A stretch of DNA of 64,000 bases from Colius striatus (Eukaryota > Chordata > Aves > Coliiformes > Coliidae), in assembly GCF_028858725.1 (NCBI RefSeq), contig NC_084768.1, forward strand, positions 3,951,853 through 4,015,852, given 5' to 3'. The position numbers were made by a program, and so were the translations under genes. The number at the start of each line of letters is the position of its first letter. Position 1 is the first letter of the stretch. Shown piece after piece: positions 51,001 to 60,640 of this stretch. The notes beneath the pieces were generated by a model that worked only from the letters and a program-made list of their open reading frames with translations, ran no database searches and was not told where the DNA came from.

Positions 51001-51294
51001 TTCGGAGACTACACCAGCCCCGTTCCCCAGCTGTGGGATGGGGCGGGAGCGGGACCCCCCGTCTGTCTGCTGGAGAAGATCAACCTCATCTTAAACAGCA
51101 GCCAGAGCGGGCAGAGCCTCACCTTCAGCTCAGCACAGGGTGGCCATGGGCCCCTCCTGCAGAGCCAGTGGGGACAGGCAGTGCCCAGCCAGGAGCAGAC
51201 GCTGGTGCCCGAGGAGCTGCTCTGCTGCCTGAGAGCCTCCAACGGGCAGGCGCTGGGGGGCTCATCCTGCTCCCCACAGAGCAGATGGTGCTGA
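39024..51294 (+). CDS. IL23R: IL23R, interleukin-23 receptor chain (complete, 14 coding exons)
   Basis: IL23R is the IL-23-specific receptor chain. It pairs with IL12RB1 and signals through JAK2/TYK2 and STAT3 in Th17-type cells (established in mammals). Exons: 39024-39081, 39750-40043, 40197-40320, 41173-41357, 41535-41680, 42432-42579, 43326-43408, 43675-43891, 44791-44988, 45678-45761, 48017-48067, 48876-48972, 50167-50257 and 50692-51294. They sum to 2379 nt (792 residues), with all phases compatible. Layout: signal peptide 1-19; Ig-like domain ~20-117 (IKCSGRVWIEPAPVVRMG, as in human); cytokine-receptor module ~118-318 with WSAWS at 304-308; two further FNIII-like domains ~319-418 and ~419-512, absent from human IL23R (629 aa); stalk; transmembrane ~534-555; Box1-like LLLPKWLLEDFP at 569-580; STAT3-type YKPQ at 661-664; end resembling human (EQTLVPEELLCCL). 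Exons before 42432 and after 48876 are clearly orthologous. The middle exons rest on splice and phase logic. Confidence 0.95.
42735..42945 (+). mobile_element. CR1 LINE internal fragment in IL23R intron
   Basis: The order CAGGGCCACCAAGGTGCTGA, GGGACTGGAGCATCCCTGTG, AGGCTGAGGGAGGGGATCTC, ATCAATGCTGATCAATCCCC and AAGGGGTGGGTGTGCAGAGG follows the end of avian CR1 ORF2, with divergence. It is sense to IL23R, between exons 6 and 7, and has no terminal repeat. Confidence 0.7.
45762..48016 (+). other. IL23R: Long IL23R intron 10
   Basis: This 2.25-kb intron separates the last FNIII exon from the short stalk exon. No well-supported exon is seen. A stretch ending at a GTAAGA donor after 46283 was examined as a possible relic exon and is not claimed. 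Related receptors (IL12RB2, gp130) carry a third membrane-proximal FNIII domain at this position. Confidence 0.6.
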
Positions 51295-54200
51295 CAGGAG
51301 CTGGGGTTGGGAGGACAAAAAACCCCCTGAAGCAATGGCTTGTGGCACCCATCAGCCTTTGAGACTGCAAGCAGCAGGATCAAAGGAAAACTCCCAATAT
51401 GGAATTGCTCCTCTTGATCGACTACAAAGTGTTGTGGCTGCCCGGAATGCTTTGGCTGGTAAATCACGGCTTTCAACTTACCTCATAACGTCACAAGCAT
51501 AAAAAGCCTACAGCTCAGGCTCCCAGGAGAGCCAGAACACAGAGGAGGGGATCTCTGCAGCATGCAACAGGCTTCACTTATTTTTCTGAACCATTCCTTT
51601 GCAAAATGCTTGGAGCATTTTCATCCCTGGAGCTGATGGATAAAAGGATCCCTGATGGATGGGCGTAAAATACCTCTTAAGAGACAGGGCACCCAGGAGG
51701 ATTTCTATCACACAGCATGCACAGGTGCCAAGAACATGGAATCTTTTCTGTATGTCAGAAGCAGCCAATTCCATGTCTCTTGCTCAACAGTCAGGTAAGA
51801 GCAAGCCTTCATCGTCTGCCAGGATGATTTCAGAGCTCTCTAAATTGGTCACTGGACAGTTCTTGCCCTTTGGCTGAGGGATTTCTCAGCTCCCAGCAGC
51901 CTGTCAGCACCTCAGCCTCGCTGTGCAAAGCATGGCACAGTGAGATGGCATTTCTCAGGGAGTTTGGGTCTTCTGACACCCAGAAAATGAAGTTCAGGAG
52001 CCTGCTTTCTGCTGAGACATGAAATCATTTACAGGTTTTCCAAGGGCTTGCAAAGCAACCAGAAGCTCCCTGGAAACGGGAGAGGTTGGGTTGGGCATTT
52101 ATTCACCAGTCCCACTCCCTCCCCTTTCTAAGGACACCCTCCAAATGATTTGAAGGAATACAAGCAGAAGAGAAGCTTACAATCCTCTGTGGAATGCCTG
52201 AGCACTCCATGCTCATTCTGATGGTCCTTTTCAGATGGTCTCCTACCTCCCACGTCCCAGCAGAGACTGGTTTTGGTCTGGAGGTGCTGGTGCGTGTGGC
52301 TGGGGCAGGGAGGGGGGCTGGTGCCATGGCCATGCACACCCAGCACTGCATGTGAGCCCTGCAGAGCACATGGGGAGGGCAAGAGGGACATATATTATAC
52401 ATCTCCTATAAATGTACATCCCTGGGTGTGTATGTCCCCCTGTGCATGTGATTTCTGCCACCCAGGGAGCCTGTGTGGCTTGTAGGGTGCTGGGTGACCG
52501 AGGCAGCCATGCCAAGCACAGGCAATCTGTGCAGGTCCTGTCAGGACAACGTTACCAGCACATCAAAAGGCCTTGTGATCACCTAACTGACCAAGCCAGG
52601 ACCTGTAAAACAGCAAGAGCAAGACTTCTCCAAGCCTTAAATGTTCCAATCCTCCTGTAGTTGCTAACCTAGGTAGCATTCCCTACCTGGAGTTATCCCC
52701 TTGACCATCATGAAGTCGTGTTTTGCTGCAGGACTGCTCAACCTGGAGATGACAACCTGGCTGCCCATGGTTGTTGGGCAGGGTTTGCATTTCCCCAGCA
52801 GCTGCTGCACAAACAGAGCAGTTCTGTTGCTGACTCCTGGACACTTCCAAACCCACACCATTGTGCACTCTGTTTCCTTTAACCACCCAAGAGATGCGCC
52901 ACGAGTTTGAGCAGCAGGACTTACCTGGCAAGAGGGAGCAGGATTCTTCTTTAGAGGCAGCAAACCAAGCCAGAAATGTGGCTTGTACATGTAAGTGAGT
53001 CTAAAATTAGTGATTGCTGCCTGTGCAGGAAGGAAATTGTCAAAGAGCAGCCTGAATGTGAGATGGGGAAGGTATTTTTTTGTGATGTCCACATCCTGAG
53101 AATTGTGCTGCCTGCATTTCCTGCACTACCAAACCCCTGGGGGGGAAAACACTCCTCTTGGCAGAAAACAAAGCTGAAGGGCTGCTCTTACAGTTCAGGT
53201 TCCTGCTGCTTGAGCTTCCAGCCCTTGCTAACTCACTCCAGGATGGATAGGTGCAAATACACCTGTTGCCAGAGGAGCACAGCAGCTCCTGTCCCGTTCA
53301 GCGGTGCAGGGATGAGGACACTGTCCCCCTCTCCCCATTGCATCCAGGTGTCAGCAGCAGCAGAGCCCTCACTGATTTCCAGGGGCTCCAAAGGAAATCT
53401 TTCTGCATTACATGGGTGCATGGATACAGATGGTTACATGTGGGCTGGTTACTGGAGGAAATGGAAAGAGGAGAGCACAGCTATCTATGTGTGTATATTC
53501 CAACTGCACTGTTCTGTCCTAACAAAGCCAGCTCCCTCCCTTCTGACCCATTTGGGCACTGCTCCTACCTACCAGTGGTTTAAAGGAGGTGATGGGCTTG
53601 GTTGGGGGTGGCCACTCATGAGGCTCACCTGGAGATGAAATCAGTGGTGAGTGGATCAGCTGGTACCTGAAGGCAGCAGGAATTCTGGTAACAGTCCAAT
53701 ACCCCAATGGCACAACGTCTCCACGGGCTCAGGTTTGGACTTGTCAGATGATTTTGCTCCACTGTTTGCCTGTTTGGAAAGCCCTTTGCATCCTGCCAAT
53801 GCCTTCTTTCCACCAAGTGTGCTATTTAGGGATGGAACCCATCACACTGGGATCCTCCTGTGGGCACCTCTGCAATATATGGACAGCCTGGTGTTTTTAA
53901 TCACATCATGACATTGTTTTATTCTCCCTCCCTCCCTCCCTCCAATATTATGTGGCCTCTAATTCTGGCTATTAGTACTTCCCAAGCTTTTTAGAAGGTT
54001 GGTTCTGTTTCCTGCCTCATGCCAGCAGTTTCCACAAGTTATTTCCACAGGTTTGACAATGAGCTTCTGGGGTTGTTCACCTTTGTTGCAACATGGGGTG
54101 ATGCACCTTGGAGGCACAGAAAGGAGGTACATGCTGAGTAATGTCTCTGCCCACAGACAGCACACACCAAAAAGCATCCATCTCTGGTGTGGCTCCTTCT

Positions 54201-54520
54201 CAGCCTATGTGGGAATGCAACCTCCTCTGCCAGTGCAATCTTTCTGCATTGATTCAATGGCATTTTCTTTCCATGCCAAATGTGTTAATGCAGAGTAAGT
54301 GGGTGCTGCTGGGAGGGGGGACTTTGCACAAGGCAGGCTGCTTTGGGGTGCAGAAGTGGTGACTTTCCTTGATGAAAAGGAATGGTGACTTGGCCCTTGA
54401 GCCTGGAGGCCCTGTCTCCCAGACAGAAACAGGGCTCGTAGAAACATCCCACACCAGCCTGGGGAAGAGTTCAGCAAGAGGGGAGTTGGTGCAAGCCAGC
54501 AAGGGCAACAATCACACAGT
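51295..54520. other. IL23R 3'UTR and intergenic sequence
   Basis: There is no coding exon after the IL23R stop at 51292-51294 and no clear AATAAA in the first kilobase, so the 3' end is not placed. A (CCCT)n run lies at about 53923-53943. Short open frames here look random. Confidence 0.5.
53923..53943. repeat. (CCCT)n microsatellite
   Basis: About five tandem CCCT tetranucleotides in the IL23R-IL12RB2 interval. Confidence 0.9.
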
Positions 54521-54524
54521 CTCT

Positions 54525-54805
54525 GAATGGTGGGAGCTGGAAGGGCCCTGCAGAGCTGCTCCAGCCCCTGCTAAAGCAGATTCCCCTCGCTCAGGGGGCA
54601 CAGGAACGTGTCCAGGTGGGGTTGGAAACCTCCTGAGAAGGAGCCTCCACACCCTCCCTGGGCAGCCTGGGCCAGGGCTCCCTCACCTCAGCACCAAAGG
54701 ACTTTCTCCTTGTGTTGCAGTGGCACTGCCTGCGTTCCAGGTCATGCCTGTTACCCCTTGTCCTGTTGCTGGCCACTACCAAAAAAAAGACTGGCCCCAT
54801 TCCTC
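54525..54805 (-). mobile_element. CR1 LINE 3' fragment
   Basis: Contains the same ordered blocks as the element at 32606-32890 (GGAAGGGCCCTGCAGAGCTG, TGGGCAGCCTGGGCCAGGGC, TGCCTGTTACCCCTTGTCCT). By eye only scattered differences separate the two copies. It is 5'-truncated and in antisense orientation relative to IL23R. Confidence 0.9.
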
Positions 54806-56076
54806 CTAACATCATTCAACAGGGAAGCAGAACAGCTCAGGAACCCCAGAGATGCACCGTGACGCCTTGTCCTGTCTTCACAAGTCTTACACACCCTTGG
54901 TAAAAAGGGTTTTTTTGAAATAAATGGAAGGAGAGAGCAAATTAAGAAGAAGTCAGAACTTGGGTGTAGTCTCTTCAAAGCTTCAGCGGGCTCAGAGAAC
55001 AGCAGAGCCATCCACTGCTGCTCTTATCTCCATCCCATCGTGGCGGTACAGGGTGGAGCTTGTGACCTTGCTGGGGCACAAGCCCTCAGCTCAGCCAGAG
55101 CAGTTACCAACAGTGTTGGGCAGATCAGCCAGATCTCCCTCTGGGACTTGTCCTTTTGCAGCCTTCATCAAAGAGCATGCTTGAAAATTAATGGGATGAA
55201 ATTCCTAACAAGGAAATGCCAAATAAACATCACATGGAGGGAATGATGCATTTGATCCCACCCTTTCTTACCCACAGAGCCTGAGTGGGAACAGTTGCTA
55301 CCTCTGGCAGGTAAAGCCTGAGGAGCTAAAGTGGGAAAGCACCAGGTAGCATTTGGTAACAGGAACAGTACAAGAATCTGAAGAGAAGAGAAAATGTTTT
55401 GTGCATCATCTTGAGCTGCTCGTTCTTCTTCTGCATGTGCACTGGCCAGGCTGCTCCGTGCTGGGAGCTTGGAGAGCGTGTGCTTGTCAGAGGATGGTGG
55501 AAAAGCTTTAGAGGCAGAGAAATATGCTGCAGAAACAAAAACAGTGGATGAAAACTGTCAGCGTTTCACAAAGCTAAACAACAACAGGAGACCTCAGGGG
55601 ATTTCTGAATGCACAGAGAGAAGATCAAAGCCCAGGTTGTGACCAACACTTGCAAGCAAAGCTGCAAATAGATGCCTTGCCCAGCAGAAGCCTTCTGAAA
55701 AATGCAGCAACAGAAAAATGACAGCAGCTGAAAGAGCCACACAATGCAAACTGGAGTGTTCATTACAAATGATGCTGCTTTGTGCAGCTGCTTACACTCC
55801 TTAGCCCTCCTGAGGATTAATTCTTTAGGAGGGAAGATGAGGAGTTAGTCACAGGGCAGAAGGGCTGAGCACGACAGCAGAGACTGAAACCAAACCTGCA
55901 TTTCCTAGAAGAGGATGTGAGAAATGAGGCTGTGGTTTGTGCCTTGACTGGCTTCACTGAAGGTCAGCTTCATGGAGACAAATGCCACCAAAACGTCCCC
56001 TGTGAAGGAATGGGAGAGGGAATTGGATAAAAGATCAAAGCAAGCACTGAACACAATGAATAAAAAATCCCTATAA
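54806..56076. other. Intergenic, no gene recognised
   Basis: Ordinary AT-balanced spacer. The minus-strand frame at 55566-55763 is hydrophobic, but I see no supporting homology or convincing exon structure. Confidence 0.5.
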
Positions 56077-56405
56077 AATCACAGAATGGTTTTGGTTGGA
56101 AAAGCCCTTGAAGCTGCTGAGGTCCCAGCCCTCCCCTCCCCCTGCCCAGCCCAGCACTGACCCACGGCCTCAGCACCTCAGCTCCACGCCTTTGGGATCC
56201 CTCCAGGGCTGGGCACTCCCCCAGCTCCCTGGGCAGCCTGGCACAGGGGCTGACACCCCTCTCAGGGTAAAAGCTCTTCTCAGCTCCAATCTCAACCTCC
56301 CCTGGGGCAACTGGAGCCCGTTTGCTCTTGTCCCAACACTCCTTAGTTGGAAGCAGGGAAGCAGAGACCAGCCCCCACCTCACTACAACCTCCTCTCCCC
56401 TCCAG
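56077..56405 (-). mobile_element. CR1 LINE 3' fragment
   Basis: It starts AATCACAGAATGGTTTTGGT (the reverse complement of a CR1 3' end), then TTGGAAAAGCCCTTGAAGCT, CTGGGCAGCCTGGCACAGGG and CTGGAGCCCGTTTGCTCTTG. It is of the same subfamily as 5493-5805 and opposite in orientation to the similar copy at 33400-33634. Confidence 0.88.
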
Positions 56406-57805
56406 AAGTCATCTGTTAAAGGAGATTTCGGGATTGCTGCTTACCAGACCAGCCAAAACTTTCCTTAACAGAGAGGAATTATTCTTGCCCCAAGAACATT
56501 AGGAATCCCCACCATTGAAGGATGCAGGTGATGCCTCAAGACGTGAGCGAGTGCAGCCTTGCCAGTGACACCGTGCCCACGGTGCAGCCAGGCAGCCCTC
56601 ACTTGGTGCAGTGCTGATGTACACCATTGCCTCTCTGGTACAACCACATCTAGAAACTGTACTCTCCTCTAGAACCTCATCACCAGAAAGAGTGAGAAAC
56701 CAACAGACACTCAGAGAATTCAGCAGGCTGCAAGGAGTGGCCCTTCCACGGGGTAAGATGCCAGCCTGGAAGCAGCTTGGGAATCTCTGAGCAGAAAGAT
56801 AAACATTGTGTGGGCTTCTTTGAATAACAGCTTGTCTTTGCTGACACAAGGAAAAAACCTCATCTTGCCCACAAACTGAAGACAAAGACCCATGGTACAT
56901 CTTCCAAAGAGCAGGGATGCAAGCACCATCACGACAGCTCTTCCTTAGCTGGCCTAGATGGGCTGGTAAAATTGGGAACTCCAGAGAATATTGCCAAGGA
57001 AATACATTAGACAAACACTGCTCCTTCCTGACTGGCCACTGATGGCAACACAGCAGGCTTTTTGGAGATGCTCCTGTCCCTCTGCATGGGTTTTTAAGCA
57101 CCCAGTCATTAACTCCCAGCACTCTGTGGCTCACCACTTCAGCTTGTTAACTCACCAACATTCCTTCACAATTCTTCTTCCTCAAGGTTCTTTCCAGGCC
57201 CACAGCTTGGCAAAACCAGAGGGTCTAAGGGCTGCACCTGCTGATTTCTCTGTTTGGGTTCCATTTCCTCCAATAACACATTTAACATTAGCATTTGCCT
57301 CCTTTCTGGCTGGGCTCCAGCCTTCTTCCATTGTCAGCTGTAACTTTCTCTGATTCTCAATAAAACAGTTGGAAAAGAGACACTTTTGCACCATTTGTTA
57401 CTTGTTCACATTTTTGCATGGCCTTTTTTCCCCTTTCTTACTAAGCCAATGGCACGAGGGATGCCTAAGTCATTCTCACTCTTCCCTTTTGCTTTGCATT
57501 AGAAGTCTCCTTGTGATCCCAGATAAAGTGTTTTGTCCTTCCCTCCCAGCAGCTGAGCAGGAATTGCCGTGGCAGCATACATTTGAACTTTGTTACATCA
57601 TTCACATCCACTGTTTGCACTGTCTACATGGAAAGTCCATACTCCTTACCCACTTTTTCCCCTCCTTCCAGCATTCATTATGAGGGTGGGCTGAAGCAGA
57701 AAGCATCTCCACCTCAGTACCTTGAGGGCACCTACCCGTGGAGATTCCTTCCAGCTCTGTATCACTGGCAGCTCTGCAGAAAGAAGGTGGTGAGGTAAGA
57801 GCAGG
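56406..57805. other. Intergenic, no gene recognised
   Basis: No recognisable exon. There is an AATAAA at 57359-57364 on the + strand, without an attached gene. The minus-strand open frame of 212 codons at 56499-57137 has no recognisable domain. Confidence 0.5.
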
Positions 57806-57961
57806 TGCCTGTACCTCACACCCAGGGGTGACAGAAGCACTCCCAGCCTCCCTGGCTGGAACCACCATCGTTATTTATGGCTATGCCTGTACCTCACACC
57901 CAGGGGTGACAGAAGCACTCCCAGCCTCCCTGGCTGGAACCACCATCGTTATTTATGGCTA
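57806..57961. repeat. Perfect 78-bp tandem duplication
   Basis: The segment beginning TGCCTGTACCTCACACCCAG at 57806 is repeated exactly from 57884. No differences are seen over 78 bp, which implies a recent event or conversion. Confidence 0.95.
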
Positions 57962-58886
57962 TTTCAGTCTGTATTAAGTGCATGCCCAGCAAGCTGCTGT
58001 AGCTCCCACACTTACAGCCATGCATTGGCACATGCTCACTGCTCGTGTAGCTTCAGCCCACTGCAGCCAGGCTGCTGGAACAGCACGGCTGCCGCTCCCA
58101 GCCCTCAGCACAGCTTCCCCTGGGGTGTATGGGATTACTGCACAGCCACCAACAGCCTCTTTCTGCATCCTCTGCTGCAGCCCTCTCTGCTTTACTCAAG
58201 TGCTCCTCAGGAGGTGGCCCCTGTCAACCACCAAACATCACACGTTCTCCAGTCGAGTGCTGCTGGTGCTTTCCCCAGCGTCGCTTTCGGGGTGGCAGAC
58301 ACCCCCTCCTTGCACCGAAGTGATGACTCCGTACTTTCCTTGACATCACCTGCTGCCTCAGGGAGGTTGGCACAACGTCTTCTCAGCACCAGCAGCTCCC
58401 TGTGCAGCAGGACCTGGTGCCTCAGCTCTTCTCCTGCAGTCCAGCACGGGGCAGAGGTTCTCCTGAGGCACCCGACTGTGAGGAACACGCTGGTTTCTTT
58501 ACCATTCCTGAGTACCGTGTGCTTTCTCCTGGAGCTTTGTGCTCAGCACAAGTCACTGAAGAGAGAATCCTATGACAAAGCAGACTTTGGTGCAAAGATA
58601 GAGAAGAAAGCAACTGCATTTTATGAGAGGGAATGGATCTGTGTGTTTCAGTTTAGCTTCACCAGGACATAAAACTCCAATCACAGATGCACCTTCCCTT
58701 AACTGATGGTGAGTAAAATGCTACTCAAGCTCTGCTAATGCCAGCTGAGCACCTCGTGTAATGGCTGCTGCCTGGTGTTTTCAAAGGAGGAGAAGTAAAT
58801 GCACAAGGTGAGAGGTGGCAATGAATGAGGCCTCAATAAGGGACAAGAGAGAAGACTCCACAGAGAGCCCTGACAGCATCCCTTAC
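57962..58886. other. Intergenic, no gene recognised
   Basis: Contains a 215-codon chance frame at 58025-58672 on the + strand. It has no recognisable domain and no convincing conserved content. Confidence 0.45.
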
Positions 58887-59499
58887 CTGAATGGTGACCT
58901 GCAGAGTGCTGGGAAGCAGTGCTGTGAGAAGTGAAAACGTGCTGTGAACTAGAAGAAGACAGAAGGGAAACAAGATATATTCACCTACACCCCCCAAAAA
59001 TGGTGATACTTGGAGTTTTGGAGAGCACAGACTCACACAGATCACGCACAGCATGGGGATGAACTTTGTCAGCCCTCTGGAAAGAAGCACAAACGTGGGG
59101 CTGGGCTGTGGCTGAGAGATGGAGGTTCAGGTGCAAAACTCTGGGCTCTGGCAGGCTGCAAACTGTGTGCTCCCACTGCCTCTTCATTCCAATGTCTGGC
59201 CCCAGAATGTCTTTGCTACAATTTTCAAGATAGAAAAAGTGAACCCCATCGGGGAGATGTGTTTGGGAAAACTGAGTTCATGGTCTGGAGATCCAGAAAA
59301 GAGAAGGAACAGGAGCAACACGACATCTTCTCTTTAAAAGCTCCTTATAAAGCGCTTATGGCAGTAGTTTGTGGGAGTGCTGCAAGGAACGGGAAAGCCA
59401 GAATCACGTTGAAGGTAAGAATCACAGTGGACACCTCTCAGGACAATCCCCTCCCTCCTAACACGGGAGGCTGGGCTTTATCTAATCGCACTGCTAGTC

Positions 59500-60100
59500 G
59501 TTTCGGGCTCAAGAGGCACCGCGCGGGCAGCGCCGGTTACTTGGAGCTGCACAAACTCTTTTTCCCGGTAATCTCATCGTTTTCTCACCCGACTCGGGAT
59601 TTCAGCCCTTCGAGTTCCCCGTGCGCTACCTCCCCAGCGAGAAAGACGGGGGGTGGGATGGGGGGTGAACAGGGGATGCTGCGGGAGGGCCGAGCCTTTC
59701 TCGCCCGCTGCTGCCGCTGCTCTTTCCTTGCCGCGACCTGCAGCCGGGTGAAAAGCCGCCGGGGCACGGAGGAGCCCCCCGGGCACCCCTTGCGGCGTGG
59801 CCCCCGGCGCGGCGGCACCGGAGCGGGGCGGCACCGGAGCGGGGCGGCGGCGGGAGGCTGCGGCGGGAGCGACGCCGGTGGCGGCTGGGCGCGGGGGGAG
59901 CCCGGGCTGGCCTCCGCTTCCCCTCGCCACGGGCCGGGCCGCGGGGGCGAAGGCGCGGCGGGAGGGGGCTGCCGGGGACGGGCATCCCCCCCGCACCGGG
60001 GCTGTTGGGCGCTGGCGAGGCGGGTGGCGAGTGGGCGATGTGCTGGGCAAGGAGCGGCCAGCGGAGGGGACCCGGCGTGCCCCGGGCTGCTGCCAGCCCT
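59500..60100. promoter_or_regulatory. CpG island, candidate IL12RB2 (or bidirectional) promoter
   Basis: Dense CpG and GC, with several GGGGCGGCGG- and GGCACCGGAG-type boxes at 59790-59870. The island lies about 3 kb upstream of the IL12RB2 signal-peptide exon, whose leader has an acceptor-like site at 62985, so a non-coding first exon here is plausible. The long + strand frame across it (59010-60737) is a composition artefact. Confidence 0.45.
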
Positions 60101-60640
60101 GCCGTGCTCGGTGCCCGTCCCTGCACGGCACCTGTGCCCCGGGATGCTCGTTGCCTGCTCTGGGATGCTCGTTGCCTGCCCCGGGATGCTCACTGCCTGC
60201 ATCCCCAGCGCTGCTGCCAGCCCTGCCGTCCTCGGTGCCCGTCCCTGCACGGCAACTGTGCCCCGGGATGCTCGTTGCCTGCCCCGGGATGCTCGCTGCC
60301 TGCCCTGGGATGCTCGCTGCCTGCCCCGGGATGCTCGCTGCCTGCCCCGGGATGCTCGTTGCCTGCATGCCCCATGGTGCTGCCAACCCTGCCGTGCTCG
60401 GTGCCCGTCCCTGCGCGGCACTTGTGCCCCGGGATGCTCATTGCCTGCCCTGGGATGCTCATTGCCTGCATCCCCAGCGGTGTTGCCAGCCCTGCCGTGC
60501 TCGGTGCCCGTCCCTGCGTGGCACCTGTGCCCCGGGATGCTCGTTGCCTGCCCTGGGATGCTCGTTGCCTGCCCCGGGATGCTCGTTGCCTGCCCCGGGA
60601 TGCTCAGTGTCCATCCCAGGCTGCTCGTTGCCCATCTGGG
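60080..60640. repeat. Nested minisatellite beside the CpG island
   Basis: Short units of about 21 bp (CCCCGGGATGCTCGTTGCCTG) occur in runs. Each run is preceded by a longer segment (CCAGCCCTGCCGTGCTCGGT, then CCCGTCCCTGC) that itself recurs four times, near 60095, 60215, 60385 and 60487. It has two-tier repeat structure. Confidence 0.93.

Noticed and set aside
55566-55763. Hydrophobic minus-strand frame resembling a small membrane protein
   Set aside because: There is no recognisable family and no convincing exon pair. Length and composition fit chance.
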